A stretch of DNA of 64,000 nt from an uncultured Thermofilaceae archaeon (GCA_938036345.1 CALHPJ010000015.1:1-64000), one strand, 5' to 3'. Counted from the stretch's first letter, positions 33,401-42,393 are shown. Notes: a model not told the origin generated them from the sequence alone. Translations and numbers: made by a program.

Positions 33401-33687
33401 GACCTAGGTAGACCTTCGCTAACCTTTGCGTGCATGCGGCTGAGATCACTCACCACGATTCCCCCGCTTCGATCCCCGGTTTCTCCCGATTCCCAGCATC
33501 CTTCTCGTCTCCTCATCAGGCGTTACGACTTATTGCTCAAAGGGATAAGCTTTCAGTGCAGAAAGTGGCCGAAATCGAAGCGCCCCAAAGGCGGAAACTG
33601 GCCACGGAGCCTCAGCTACTGCTCAACTCGAACTCCGTACGCGGCGGTGGAGGCAAGCAAATTAAGCAGCGGAAGGCTCTGCAGAGC

Positions 33688-34614
33688 GTGGCTTGGAGCG
33701 GCGTAGCCGAGGAGCTGGGAGGGGAGGTCGTAAAGTGCAGAAAACTGAATGGGTTTGGCAACGAGTGCTACAAGCTGGACGTGCGCTCGGGTTCCCGTAC
33801 GTCGAGTTTCGCGGTTAAAATCTACTCGGGTAGGGATGCCAAGCTCAAAGCGGAGAGGGAGTTCGAACTTTTCAAGGTCATGCCGACGTACAGCATGAAA
33901 GCCCCGGAGGTGCGCTTGGCAGACGTAGATGGCAGGATTACGGGTAAACCTCTACTGGCCTGGAGGTGGATCGAGGGGGTTCCCGCCGGCAAGCTTCTCG
34001 AAAAGAGGGGGCTTGAAGGCCTCGTATCGCGCATGCTTGCAGCAGCGCTGGCAAAGTTCCACAGGATCCCTTGGTCCCAGCTGAACCCGGATGTTTTCCA
34101 TAGGAAATTGAGGATTTGGGAGGAGGAGCTTTACGCTCTGCGCTTGCTGGCTAAGCTAGCCGGGTTTGGGGACAGCGAGCTAGCACCCCTCACAACTGCA
34201 CTGGAGGAGGTGGAGAGGCCAACTCTTGTGCACGGCGACTTTAATCCGGGAAACGTGCTGGTGGGTGAAGACGGCGTCTACGTTATTGATCTAGAGGGCT
34301 CGTTCGTGGGCGATCCCCTCTACGACGTAGTCTACGCTTTCGCTTTCATCTCGTTCGGGGGGCGCTGGAGCGCTGCCTTGTCCTTCGCCCGGGAGTACTT
34401 TAGGCTAAGCGGCTTCAGCTTGCGCTCATTCGCTCCAAAGCTGAGGGTGACCGCGGCCAAGCTGTGCTTCTTCCTTAGCCTAGATGAAGTGAAGAGCTTG
34501 GTCAAGGCGAAAGGCATACCGCTACCCCTTGCCGAAGCAGTGTTCCTAAAACCGTTCAGAAAGCATTTGGAGAACGTATTTTCGCGTGGGGTACTAGCTG
34601 CGCGGCAGCTCTAA
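33688..34614 (+). CDS. APH-like phosphotransferase (small-molecule kinase)
   Basis: 308 residues of the aminoglycoside phosphotransferase/choline kinase fold: ATP-binding Lys in 'SSFAVKIYSG', the catalytic loop 'LVHGDFNPGNVLV' (Asp and Asn), and the metal-binding 'VYVIDLEGSFVGDPLYDVVYAF'. The family phosphorylates hydroxyls of small molecules such as aminoglycosides, choline, homoserine, sugars or methylthioribose. The reading frame runs back to 33430, but that part is Ser/Pro/Gln-rich non-protein-like; GTG 33688 is 27 bp after 'aaattaag', giving a leaderless start. Substrate unknown. Confidence 0.75.
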   Translation: MAWSGVAEELGGEVVKCRKLNGFGNECYKLDVRSGSRTSSFAVKIYSGRDAKLKAEREFELFKVMPTYSMKAPEVRLADVDGRITGKPLLAWRWIEGVPAGKLLEKRGLEGLVSRMLAAALAKFHRIPWSQLNPDVFHRKLRIWEEELYALRLLAKLAGFGDSELAPLTTALEEVERPTLVHGDFNPGNVLVGEDGVYVIDLEGSFVGDPLYDVVYAFAFISFGGRWSAALSFAREYFRLSGFSLRSFAPKLRVTAAKLCFFLSLDEVKSLVKAKGIPLPLAEAVFLKPFRKHLENVFSRGVLAARQL

Positions 34615-34672
34615 ATCGCGCTTTGTTCCGCGCTACTTGAGGCAAGTTTTTATCCTCTGCAGGCCGTAGGCG

Positions 34673-35326
34673 TTGAAGAGAAACGTCATGCAGGGAGAGA
34701 AGCTGCCCAGGCTGATATCGAGCAACAGGATTAAAGCCCTCCTCTCGGAGGAGGGGGACCTCCTCTGCCTAGAGCTGGATGGGAAAACGTACGAGGGGTT
34801 CGGCTATTTCGCCCCAATACCCGTGTTCGAGCTCGAAGACCTCAAGCTGAGCGATATCCCGGAGGACGTTTACATCGAGCCGGTGAAACGCATCAAAGAC
34901 GGGGTTATCCAGGGGCTTAGCCTAGGCGAAGTATTCAGCTACTCCGTCCGCCTTTCGAAAGGCGTAGCCGAAGTCGAGGTGCTGGACTTGGTAACTGGGT
35001 GGGATAGGGTGATAAACCCCCTCGTCTACTGCAAAGCACTGGTCTCGGTGGTCAGGGAGCTAGAGAAAGCCGGCGTCGTGGATGGATACGAGGTGGAAGC
35101 CGAGGACGCGTGGTTTTCGCTCAGCTTCACCCTTAGGATCCCCGAGGATTTAACGGTGTATAAAACACTGTCTCTAATAAGGAGAATCGTGTGGGAGATT
35201 GAGGCGGAGATTGAGTACAGGGTGGCGCTTCTAGCATTCAAGGAGGCGAGAAGGAGGCTAGCTAGCTTGTGGAAGCCCGGGGAAAAGGTTTCTGAAAGGG
35301 TTAAAAAACTCCTAATAAGCGTATAG
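34673..35326 (+). CDS. Conserved-looking hypothetical protein
   Basis: 217 residues, soluble, acidic N-terminal beta-rich part ('LLCLELDGKTYEGFGYFAPIPVFELEDLKLSDIPEDVYIEPV') and a helical C-terminus ending in a basic helix ('AFKEARRRLASLWKPGEKVSERVKKLLISV'). No motif that I can assign. Codon use and the strong 'gtttttatc' box near 34651 support a real gene. TTG 34673 suits a leaderless start; ATG 34688 is the alternative. It stands alone between the kinase-like gene and the GNAT gene. Confidence 0.55.
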   Translation: MKRNVMQGEKLPRLISSNRIKALLSEEGDLLCLELDGKTYEGFGYFAPIPVFELEDLKLSDIPEDVYIEPVKRIKDGVIQGLSLGEVFSYSVRLSKGVAEVEVLDLVTGWDRVINPLVYCKALVSVVRELEKAGVVDGYEVEAEDAWFSLSFTLRIPEDLTVYKTLSLIRRIVWEIEAEIEYRVALLAFKEARRRLASLWKPGEKVSERVKKLLISV

Positions 35327-35457
35327 CCGGGGCCCTACGCGCCGGGCAATTGGCGAAAGCTCCGGTGCGCAAGCTGCAGTTTTTAAAGGTGCGGCTCTAA
35401 CTTACCTAGCTTCCCCCTAGCGAATCGCCACAGAGAGGCGGGACCCCTGCAGTGCGC

Positions 35458-36063
35458 TTACCGGGCTGCTGCTAGGTCTCGGCAATTTAGGGGTTTAACC
35501 ATTAATACGTAGAGCCTGCCGAGGAAGGGTACGGTTTGGAGGGGCCTAAAGCCCCTCTTCACGTAAAATATCAGCGCCCTATTCTCTGCATCAACCTCGA
35601 GCGTGACGTGGTTGCAGGCGTGCTTACAGCACCATTCCTCGACTAGTCTAAGCAGCCTCGAACCATAGCCCCTGCCCGGCGCGATAGACGCGATGAAATG
35701 CAGGTGGCAGGTACAGTCAAACTCCCGTAAAGCCGATATGTAGCGCCGGAGGTACGGCAAAAAGGCTAGGATTTTGGCAACTCCTTTCAAGCTAGCTATG
35801 GCGGCCAGCCTCAAAGCTACCGGTAGGAGGCGGATCCCTAGGCGGCTAACGCCGCCCTTTGAAACGACAGCTACCGCAACCGCGCGCTCGCGATCCCTCA
35901 GGCATAGCACGCTGAAAGCGCCAAACTCGCCGCACTCCAACAGAGTTTTGAAAAAGGAATAAATACCGCTGCTCCCCCTGAACGCCGCCCTCAGCGTGGG
36001 GTCTCTCCTGAATCCCCAGTAGAGTACTTTGACGGCTTCAGGCTCCACTCTTTGCTGGCGCAC
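35458..36063 (-). CDS. GNAT-family N-acetyltransferase
   Basis: 201 residues. The acetyl-CoA-binding motif A is 'HFIASIAPGRGYGSRLLRLVEEWC' (the R-G-Y-G-S form of QxxGxG), followed by motif B 'VTLEVDAENRALIFYVKRGFRPLQ'. Transfers an acyl group to an amine of an unknown substrate. A hydrophobic segment near residues 80-100 ('GIRLLPVALRLAAIASLKGVAK') may touch the membrane. GTG start at 36063. Monocistronic. Confidence 0.8.
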   Translation of the reverse strand: MRQQRVEPEAVKVLYWGFRRDPTLRAAFRGSSGIYSFFKTLLECGEFGAFSVLCLRDRERAVAVAVVSKGGVSRLGIRLLPVALRLAAIASLKGVAKILAFLPYLRRYISALREFDCTCHLHFIASIAPGRGYGSRLLRLVEEWCCKHACNHVTLEVDAENRALIFYVKRGFRPLQTVPFLGRLYVLMVKPLNCRDLAAAR

Positions 36064-36214
36064 TGATCTGTGAAATGCTTTTCGCGACTCGTACGTTCAG
36101 TGAGGCATGATTACCTGGAGCGGTGCAGCTGCTTGAAGGCTGTGTGAGGTGGTTAAAGCAGCGGAGGCTCCCCGTTCTCCGCGGCAGGTTTTTCTGGAGC
36201 TCCCTCAGCCGCGT

Positions 36215-36614
36215 ATGGCGAAACTCGAGTACAGGAGGAACCCGGAGTTGGAGCGCCTTATCCACGGCATAGCTGGGGCGCTAGGCTTCTCGTGGGTTAG
36301 GGAAGAGGGCGCGCGGGTTGTCGAAAGCCGGGGCTCGAGAGGGCGCGCAGTAGCCCGAATCCACTGGTTCCCCAGGGTTTTCCAGGTAGCCTACGGGTTA
36401 CCACCTATGTACGTAATTGAGGTAATCTCTGAAAGGTTCAGCAAGCTAAGTGAGGGGGAGAGTAAAGGTGCTGATTCACGAGCTCCTACACGTGCCGCGC
36501 AGCTTTGGCGGCGCGCTGAGAGGCCACGGGAAGCACGTTAACGATGAAAAGGTGGACGGGTTTTACAGAATCTACGCCGGCGGGAGCGCAACGGGGCGCC
36601 GCGGGAATACTTAA
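36215..36614 (+). pseudogene. HExxH putative metallopeptidase interrupted by one frameshift
   Basis: From ATG 36215 the frame encodes 'MAKLEYRRNPELERLIHGI' through 'YVIEVISERFSKLSEGE', then leaves the family pattern. The next frame continues at once with 'RVKVLIHELLHVPRSFGGALRGHGKHVND' and ends at 36614. HELLHVP plus the distal His is the zinc site of a small archaeal/phage metallopeptidase-like family. Removing one G from the run of five at 36454-36458 restores a single protein of about 132 residues. Either a recent loss, a sequencing slip in the homopolymer, or a programmed shift. Confidence 0.7.
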
Positions 36615-36853
36615 GCGCGCTGCTAGGGTTTGATTCGATATCATCTCAGCTTTAGGCAAACTGTTTTCGGGTTCGCGTATTGGAGTCTTCACAACTCGGC
36701 GGGGTAGCCTGCGCCTCCAATGCTCGGCTGTTGAACCGACACAGGCGGCAGCCCTCTCAGGCTGGTTCTCCTATTGGTAATTTAGCATTCTTTTACTCGA
36801 CAGGCTTTGCGAATAAAAAAATTACAATGAAAACAATCGTTAGCTAATTAAGG

Positions 36854-36861
36854 TTTATATA
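36854..36861 (+). promoter_or_regulatory. TATA box of the PEP carboxylase gene
   Basis: TTTATATA about 32 bp before ATG 36889. Upstream 36780-36850 is an AT-rich tract in a GC-rich genome, fitting a strong promoter region. Confidence 0.7.
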
Positions 36862-36888
36862 CGCAGGCGTGACAGGCCGGGGGCGTGG

Positions 36889-38472
36889 ATGGTTCGGGCA
36901 GCGAGGAGGAAAATTCCGAGAACCATGTCGACCCAACACCCGGATAATGCCTCCCTCCCAAGCTGGGTAAGCGGAGACGTCATCCAAGGAGACGCCGAGA
37001 TCGAGGAGGCTCTCTTCGCATACAGGGAACTCGGCTGCATGGAGGTCATGTGGGACTCGGAGGGCAAGGACGTGGATACCCACGTTGTCAGAAAGCTTCT
37101 AAGCAAGTACGGCGAATTTTTCAGAGAGCGTGTCCTGGGCGAGGATGTATTCCTAACCTACCGCGTGCCGAACCCTAGGGTTGAAGTGACCGAGCGCAAA
37201 ATCCTTCTGGAGACGCTGGCCAGCATTCCAGTCGCCCACGATGTCGCAAGCGCCTTCTATAGGCGGGATGTCTCACCAATCTTTGAGGTTATTCTGCCGT
37301 TCACGACGAGTGGCAATGAGCTCCTTTGGTTGCTGAGGTACTACGAGAAAACCATAGCTGGGGCCGGAAAAGTGCGGCTGAACGACTCCCTGATCGTGGA
37401 GGATTGGATTGGCCCATTCAAGCCGGGGACGATAGAGGTCATCCCCCTGCTGGAGGATATGGAGAGCATAGTAAGGACCTGCGACATCTTAGGATCGTAT
37501 CTGGAAGCGGTCAAGCCAAAATACATTCGGGTTTTCATAGCCCGCTCCGACCCGGCCCTGAACTACGGGCTCGTCTGCGCCGTGCTGCTGTGCAAGCTGG
37601 CCCTCTCGCAGCTAAGGGGCCTCAGGGAAAAGTCTGGCGTGGAGGTATACCCTATAGTCGGCGTTGGAACAATGCCCTTCAGGGGGCACTTAACCCCCGG
37701 GAACCTGGAGAGGTTCATGGAGGAGTACCCCGGGGTCTGCACGGTGACTATTCAGTCAGCCCTAAAGTATGATTACCCACTGGAGGATGTGAGGCGTCTA
37801 GTTGCAACTTTGAACGAATGTCTCCCGTGCGGCGAGCCCCCGGCGATGGAGCCCCACGAAGTCGGGCTTCTTAAAAGCATCCTGGCCAAATTCAAGGCGG
37901 AGTACCAGAGGGTTGTGGAGAGGCTCGCCCCCCTGGTAAACGCGGTAGCGGCGCACGTTCCGCAGAGGCGGGCTAGGAAACTCCACATAGGCCTCTTCGG
38001 CTACAGCCGGAGCGTTGAAGGGGTTTCCCTCCCAAGAGCCATACCCTTCGCGGCGGCGTTTTACTCGCTCGGTGTTCCACCGGAACTTATAGGCATGAAA
38101 GCTCTGAGCAGCCTCAGCGATGCTGAGTGGGAAATTCTAGACAAGTATTACGTTAACCTCGAACACGACCTGGAAGTCGCCGCGGCTTTCGTTTCTTTGC
38201 GAAACCTGAGCATGCTGGCGGACGTGTGCGGTGAGATTGCCAGCATAGCAGGTGCAAACCGTGAGGAGCTCCGCCTCGGAATAGCGGATCTCACCAGAGA
38301 CCTGGAAACGGTTGAGGAGGAGCTCTCAATCAAGCTCGGGCCGAGGAGTTTGACGCAGCGTAAGTACGAAAACATGGTCAATGACTTTCTCATAGCTTTC
38401 CTCGAGCAGGACAGCCAGGGAGCTAAAAAATACCTCGTTGAAGCGGCTAAGATCCGCAAATGCCTTGGCTAG
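36889..38472 (+). CDS. ppcA: Archaeal-type phosphoenolpyruvate carboxylase
   Basis: 527 residues, the length of the archaeal PEPC (about 500) rather than the 900-residue bacterial/plant type. It opens with the family signature 'KIPRTMSTQHPDN', followed by 'WDSEGKDVDTHVVRKLLSKYGEFF', 'VEVIPLLEDMESIVRTCDIL', 'VFIARSDPALNYG', 'GVGTMPFRGHLTPGN' and 'RRARKLHIGLFGYSR'. Catalyses PEP plus bicarbonate to oxaloacetate, the anaplerotic feed for the citric acid cycle or a carbon-fixation cycle. A pyruvate kinase gene converges from the other strand, so both users of PEP sit side by side. Confidence 0.95.
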   Translation: MVRAARRKIPRTMSTQHPDNASLPSWVSGDVIQGDAEIEEALFAYRELGCMEVMWDSEGKDVDTHVVRKLLSKYGEFFRERVLGEDVFLTYRVPNPRVEVTERKILLETLASIPVAHDVASAFYRRDVSPIFEVILPFTTSGNELLWLLRYYEKTIAGAGKVRLNDSLIVEDWIGPFKPGTIEVIPLLEDMESIVRTCDILGSYLEAVKPKYIRVFIARSDPALNYGLVCAVLLCKLALSQLRGLREKSGVEVYPIVGVGTMPFRGHLTPGNLERFMEEYPGVCTVTIQSALKYDYPLEDVRRLVATLNECLPCGEPPAMEPHEVGLLKSILAKFKAEYQRVVERLAPLVNAVAAHVPQRRARKLHIGLFGYSRSVEGVSLPRAIPFAAAFYSLGVPPELIGMKALSSLSDAEWEILDKYYVNLEHDLEVAAAFVSLRNLSMLADVCGEIASIAGANREELRLGIADLTRDLETVEEELSIKLGPRSLTQRKYENMVNDFLIAFLEQDSQGAKKYLVEAAKIRKCLG

Positions 38473-38540
38473 GCGCTCTTACCGAAGTGGCTCACGCCCG
38501 CGCGTATCCGCAACCAGTCGCCACGGCTAAGTAACTGCCT

Positions 38541-39956
38541 CTACCTGTTACCCGCTCTCTTGATTATAATCCTCTGCTCCGGCTCCCTGAGACCGTAGGC
38601 CAGGACTACGACTTCGCCCTCAGCTACGCACCCCCTTTTCATAAATTCTTCGAAGGCACCCTTCAACCCCTCCTCGTAGCTCTGAGCGCGGACAGTTAAC
38701 GGGTGTAGGCCCCACAGGATAGCTAGCTTCCTAGCCAGCCTTTGGTTCGGTACTCCGACGTAGACCGGCACGCTGGGTCTGAGCGTGGACACCTTGTACG
38801 CCATCCGGCCTTTCACGCTGTAAAGCACCAGCTTGGCCTCCATGCTTTCAGCTAGCTCTATCACCCCGCGAGCGAAGCGATCATCGGCGCAAAGGCTGCG
38901 GGACCGGGTTTTGGCGCGCACGTGGTCGATCTCCTCGCTGAGAACCTTCTTTTCAGTGAAGGCTATCAGCCTCCCCAGCCACTCAACCGCTTGAAGCGGG
39001 TATTTCCCTACCGAGGTTTCGTTTGTCAGCATTATCGCGTCCACGCCCTCGGTCACAGCTTGCGCGACGTCCACCACCTCGGCCCTAGTAGGTGAGTCAT
39101 TGTCGACCATCGACGCGAGGAATTGCGTAGCTACGATAACTGGCTTGCCGGCTTTCAGGCACTTGTCCACGATGAGCTTCTGGTAGTACGGTACCTCCTC
39201 CAGGCTCAGCCTTACACCCAGGTCGCCCCTAGCCACTAGAACGACATCGCTTTCCTCGATAATTGGGTCGAGGTTCCTAAGCGCGTTCAGCGTCTCTATC
39301 TTCGAGATCACCCACGCGTCGGAGCCGAAGCTCCTTAGAATCCTTTTCACCTCCTCCACGTCCCCTGCATCCCTCACGTGGCTCAAGCCCACGAAGTCAA
39401 ACCCCTCAGCCGCCGCGAACTTGAGGGCGAACATATCCCTCTCATTGAGCAGGGGCGCCTCCAACTCCTTACCCCTGATTGAAACGCTCTTACCTCCTTC
39501 TATCGAGGAGTCGGTGAGAGCCACACACTCCAACGCGTCGCTCCTAACGCCCACGACTTGGAGCCTAACCCTGCCGTCGTCTATGAGAACCTCGTCCCCC
39601 ACCTCTGCAACTTCGAAGAGGTTCGCCGCTGGCACGGGAATCGTCGCAGACCCCGCTGTGCCGCTTGACTGCGCTATGAGGACCCTATCCCCAGCTTTCA
39701 CCTGGAGCGGGTTTTGAAGAGCGCCAACCCGCACCGAGGGGCCCTTAAGGTCGCCGATCATCGCCAAAGGCTTGCCGAGCCTCTCCTCCGCAAGTCTCAC
39801 CGCCTTCAACCTCCTAAGCCAGACCTCCGGGTCGCCGTGGGCGAAGTTGGTTCTGAAGGCGACGGCCCCGCGCTCGGCCATGCGAACGACGAGCTCCTCG
39901 TCCGTGCTGCTAGGGCCCAGGGAGACGATCATTTTGACGAAGAAGCCCCTACCCAT
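38541..39956 (-). CDS. pyk: Pyruvate kinase
   Basis: 471 residues: 'KMIVSLGPSSTDEELVVRMAERGAVAFRTNFAHG' (N-terminal barrel, Arg and Asn of the active site), 'LAMIGDLKGPSVRVG', 'VLIDDGRV' in the B domain, 'DAWVISKIETLNALRNLDPII' (Lys and metal Glu), 'VLVARGDLGV' (metal Asp), 'QFLASMVDNDSPTRAEVVDVAQAVTEGVDAIMLTNETSVGKYP'. Converts PEP and ADP to pyruvate and ATP at the end of glycolysis. The N-terminus 'SLGPSS' differs slightly from the common TxGPxS form. ATG 39956; 'ttttaaa' near 39979 is the probable TATA box. Confidence 0.95.
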   Translation of the reverse strand: MGRGFFVKMIVSLGPSSTDEELVVRMAERGAVAFRTNFAHGDPEVWLRRLKAVRLAEERLGKPLAMIGDLKGPSVRVGALQNPLQVKAGDRVLIAQSSGTAGSATIPVPAANLFEVAEVGDEVLIDDGRVRLQVVGVRSDALECVALTDSSIEGGKSVSIRGKELEAPLLNERDMFALKFAAAEGFDFVGLSHVRDAGDVEEVKRILRSFGSDAWVISKIETLNALRNLDPIIEESDVVLVARGDLGVRLSLEEVPYYQKLIVDKCLKAGKPVIVATQFLASMVDNDSPTRAEVVDVAQAVTEGVDAIMLTNETSVGKYPLQAVEWLGRLIAFTEKKVLSEEIDHVRAKTRSRSLCADDRFARGVIELAESMEAKLVLYSVKGRMAYKVSTLRPSVPVYVGVPNQRLARKLAILWGLHPLTVRAQSYEEGLKGAFEEFMKRGCVAEGEVVVLAYGLREPEQRIIIKRAGNR

Positions 39957-40036
39957 GGACCCGTTAACCGGGCCGGTTTAAAAACATTATAATCCAGCTA
40001 CGCTCCTCGCTGGCGGCTTCAGGGCGTTGGCACGAG

Positions 40037-40795
40037 CTAGGCCGAGCCCGGAGCCTCTCGGACCGCTTGCATCTGCTTGAACCTTTGCGCGTCCTGGGCC
40101 ATGTACACGTTGTTGAACATGACGTAGAGCGTGCGACCGCTTCCCAGATGTCCGCCAACAATTTCCGAGAGCTTAGCTAGATCCCCGTCCGTGTACTTGT
40201 AGCGGTAGTTTAACCTGTCGCCCCCCATGCCGTGCAGCCTGAAGTACACCACCTCCTTCGCCACTGCTGGCTGGGCTTGGAAGGGGTCCACGATGTGGAT
40301 GACGTTTTTAAAGCTGGAGACCAGCTCCGCCACCTTATCCGGGTGCTGGACCCACGTTCCCCGCGGCTCCCAGCCGATTATGAAGCCGCCTGTCTCGGCG
40401 GTTGAGAAGAACTCGAGAGCATTTCTGTAGTTCTCCTCGCTGTAGCCGAAGCTGGGCGGCGTTTGAACTACCACCACCCTCGCGCCCAGCGCCTTAGCGG
40501 CGTCCGCAACCAGGCTCCAAGCCTCGAGAACCTCCCTCGTCGGCCTGAGGAAACCGTACCTACCAGCCTCTGGCCTCTTCTTAGCCCGCTTCCAGGTGGG
40601 GGAGTCTAAGGGGTGCGTAATGGCCTGCCAAGCCTTCATGGTGAACGCGAAGCCGGGGGGTGCTTCCGAGGCCAGTTTCCGAAGCTTCTCCGGATCGGGT
40701 GGGTCGTAGAAGGTGTCCTGCAGCTCGATCGCGTTGAAGGCTGCGTAGTACTTCCCCCTCCCTATACACCAACCGCAGCAGCCAATGTAGAGCAT
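40037..40795 (-). CDS. DUF72 family protein
   Basis: 252 residues of the DUF72 TIM-barrel: 'LYIGCCGWCIGRGKYYAAFNAIELQDTFYDPP', 'FAFTMKAWQAITHP', 'VVVVQTPPSF', 'IIGWEPRGTW' and 'YFRLHGMGGDRLNYRYKYTD'. Function unresolved; the family is sometimes linked to nucleases or nucleotide metabolism. ATG 40795 is 26 bp from 'tttatag', so I chose it over a long upstream extension which crosses the divergent HMA gene. It encodes one of two DUF72 proteins in this window (the other at 43709). Confidence 0.8.
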   Translation of the reverse strand: MLYIGCCGWCIGRGKYYAAFNAIELQDTFYDPPDPEKLRKLASEAPPGFAFTMKAWQAITHPLDSPTWKRAKKRPEAGRYGFLRPTREVLEAWSLVADAAKALGARVVVVQTPPSFGYSEENYRNALEFFSTAETGGFIIGWEPRGTWVQHPDKVAELVSSFKNVIHIVDPFQAQPAVAKEVVYFRLHGMGGDRLNYRYKYTDGDLAKLSEIVGGHLGSGRTLYVMFNNVYMAQDAQRFKQMQAVREAPGSA

Positions 40796-40817
40796 GTGGT
40801 ATACGCTGTACCGCCCC

Positions 40818-40824
40818 CTATAAA
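40818..40824 (-). promoter_or_regulatory. TATA box for the DUF72 gene in a divergent intergenic region
   Basis: On the minus strand this reads TTTATAG, 26 bp from ATG 40795. The 66-bp region also serves the divergent HMA-like gene (start 40862), whose own box is probably 'ctttaac' at 40831-40837. Confidence 0.5.
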
Positions 40825-40861
40825 CCAAGCCTTTAACAAGCCCGTCGGCGGGTTTCAGGCT

Positions 40862-41092
40862 GTGAGGAGAGCGATCCTCAAGATTGCCGGGGTCGGCTGC
40901 GAGGGATGCGTAGCGCCGAGCAAGGAGAGGTTCCTGAAAGTCAGGGGGGTCAAAGCCGTTCGCGTCCTCGGATCCCGTGTGGAGGTTTTCTACGATGAGA
41001 GGGATGTCGCTTTGAGCGAACTGGTGAGGGCTAGCGGCGTCGAAAACTACTACTTTGTCACGGTCATCGGTGATGAGGAGGTCAGTGCGTAG
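40862..41092 (+). CDS. Small HMA-like (heavy-metal-associated) protein with a CxxC motif
   Basis: 76 residues with the ferredoxin-like order beta-alpha-beta-beta-alpha-beta: 'AILKIAGVGCEGCVAPSKERFLKVRGVKAVRVLGSRVEVFYDE' and a last strand 'YYFVTVIGDEE'. The CEGC pair replaces the usual MxCxxC of metallochaperones and may bind Cu(I), Zn or Ag, or serve a redox role. GTG 40862 is 28 bp after 'ctttaac'. No P-type ATPase is near; the divergent neighbour is a DUF72 gene. Confidence 0.65.
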   Translation: MRRAILKIAGVGCEGCVAPSKERFLKVRGVKAVRVLGSRVEVFYDERDVALSELVRASGVENYYFVTVIGDEEVSA

Positions 41093-41182
41093 TGGGCTTG
41101 GCCAGACTGGGCGTAGACTAAGCGGCAACTGCGACGCTGCATAGGGTACCAGCCCGGGCGTGGGGCCGCTCCAGACATCGAA

Positions 41183-41207
41183 TTTTTGCATGCACGCATG
41201 CAAAAAA
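41183..41207. terminator. AT-flanked palindrome between convergent genes
   Basis: TTTTTGCATGC (41183-41193), two bases AC, then GCATGCAAAAA (41196-41206): eleven perfectly paired bases. It lies between the 3' ends of the HMA gene (41092) and the alpha/beta hydrolase gene (41239), so a bidirectional terminator is likely, though a protein-binding palindrome is possible. Confidence 0.5.
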
Positions 41208-41238
41208 GGTTGAACTCCGCAAGGGTCGACCGACTGAG

Positions 41239-41997
41239 TTAGAGGTGCCCTTTGACCCAGGCTAGGACTTCCTTCTCGATTTCGCGCCTCACGTGGTAGT
41301 CGTCGAACACGTGACCGGCTCTGACCTCGAGGAACTTCTTCTCAACCTTCAGCTTCTCGTAAAACCTCTTCGCCTGGCTTATGGGGACGACCTGGTCGTC
41401 GACTGCGTGGACGATTAGCGTGGGGGCCTTTATCTGCTCCGCCAGGTGCATGACCGAGAACCTCATGGACTCGGCGATTTTCTCAACGCGCATCCTGTTC
41501 GGACCCATGTAGACGTAACCCTCCCTCACCGGTGGGGGTTGGGATAACCTCTGGGCCAGCTCGGGCCAGTCGAGCGCAGGGGCGAGCAGCACGAGCGCGG
41601 CGATGTCGTCCCTACCAGCGGCCAAGTTTGCTGCAACCCCTCCCCCCATGCTCAAGCCGATAACTGCGAAGCGGGACGCGTCAACCTCTGCGAGCGTTTT
41701 CAGGAAGTTTGCAGCGTTCAGCGCGTCCTCCACAGCGTAGGATATCGCGAATTCCTCGAAGGGCAGCGGCGAATCCCCGTGGCAGCGGAAATCGAACCGG
41801 AGCGCGGCAAAGCCGTTCGCGCACAGCACCCTGGCCATGTCCGTGTAGAGCCTCCCAGCCTCGCTTTTGTTGCCCGTGAAGCCGTGCAGGAACAGCACGG
41901 GTTTCGGCTTAGAGACGCCGGCAGGCAGGTGCAGAACACCGGCGAGCTCGAAACCGGCGCTCGGCACCTTGACGAACTCTTCTCGTGGGTTGCTCAC
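41239..41997 (-). CDS. Alpha/beta hydrolase (esterase / peptidase type)
   Basis: 252 residues with the alpha/beta-hydrolase set: oxyanion 'LFLHGFTGNKSEAGRLY', 'LRFDFRCHGDSP', nucleophile elbow GLSMGG, catalytic Asp in 'IVHAVDDQVVP' and His in 'RAGHVFDD'. A cap of about 40 residues sits between strands. Acts on an ester, amide or thioester of unknown identity in the cytoplasm. I chose GTG 41997, about 27 bp from 'attttag' (42020-42027); the longer frame to 42036 adds 13 residues. Confidence 0.85.
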   Translation of the reverse strand: MSNPREEFVKVPSAGFELAGVLHLPAGVSKPKPVLFLHGFTGNKSEAGRLYTDMARVLCANGFAALRFDFRCHGDSPLPFEEFAISYAVEDALNAANFLKTLAEVDASRFAVIGLSMGGGVAANLAAGRDDIAALVLLAPALDWPELAQRLSQPPPVREGYVYMGPNRMRVEKIAESMRFSVMHLAEQIKAPTLIVHAVDDQVVPISQAKRFYEKLKVEKKFLEVRAGHVFDDYHVRREIEKEVLAWVKGHL

Positions 41998-42393
41998 GAA
42001 AAACACGAATAGATTCTTGCTAAAATGGATTGCCAATCGACTCCGGCAACAAGGGCTCCGCCACCCATTTCAATCCTACGCGCGGGGATACCGAGGTACC
42101 TCGCTGCCTCCAGGCGATCTTTACAGCATTGCGTGAATGGCTTTGGCACAGCGCCCCAATCGAGAAACTATTTTGTTGAGAACCGTTGTTGTGTGGGTTT
42201 CAAACGTTCAATCTGAAATGCGTTAACGGTCATGCGGGACATCCAGGCCTTCAGGACGCGAGTGAAGGTTTCCGCGCTTTCGTGGCGTGAGCTTCGGGCC
42301 CCTAGTATGCGTGCTATGCTGCTGTTTGGCGGAACGCTAAGGCCCTTTAGTGCAGGCGCGCCAGTAAGTGCTGCGCTCACTGGCGGTGCTAAG
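41998..42393. other. Intergenic stretch without a gene
   Basis: About 400 bp. It holds the hydrolase promoter (near 42024) and a small perfect hairpin, CGCCAGT at 42359-42365 with ACTGGCG at 42379-42385. Short frames here have no protein-like composition. Nothing else seen. Confidence 0.4.

Noticed and set aside
33430-33687. Extended N-terminus of the phosphotransferase
   Set aside because: The residues are Ser/Pro/Gln-rich without fold character, and a TATA-like box near 33661 supports the internal GTG.
42359-42385. CRISPR-like or attC-like repeat near 42.3 kb
   Set aside because: Single small hairpin only, with no repeated units or spacers.
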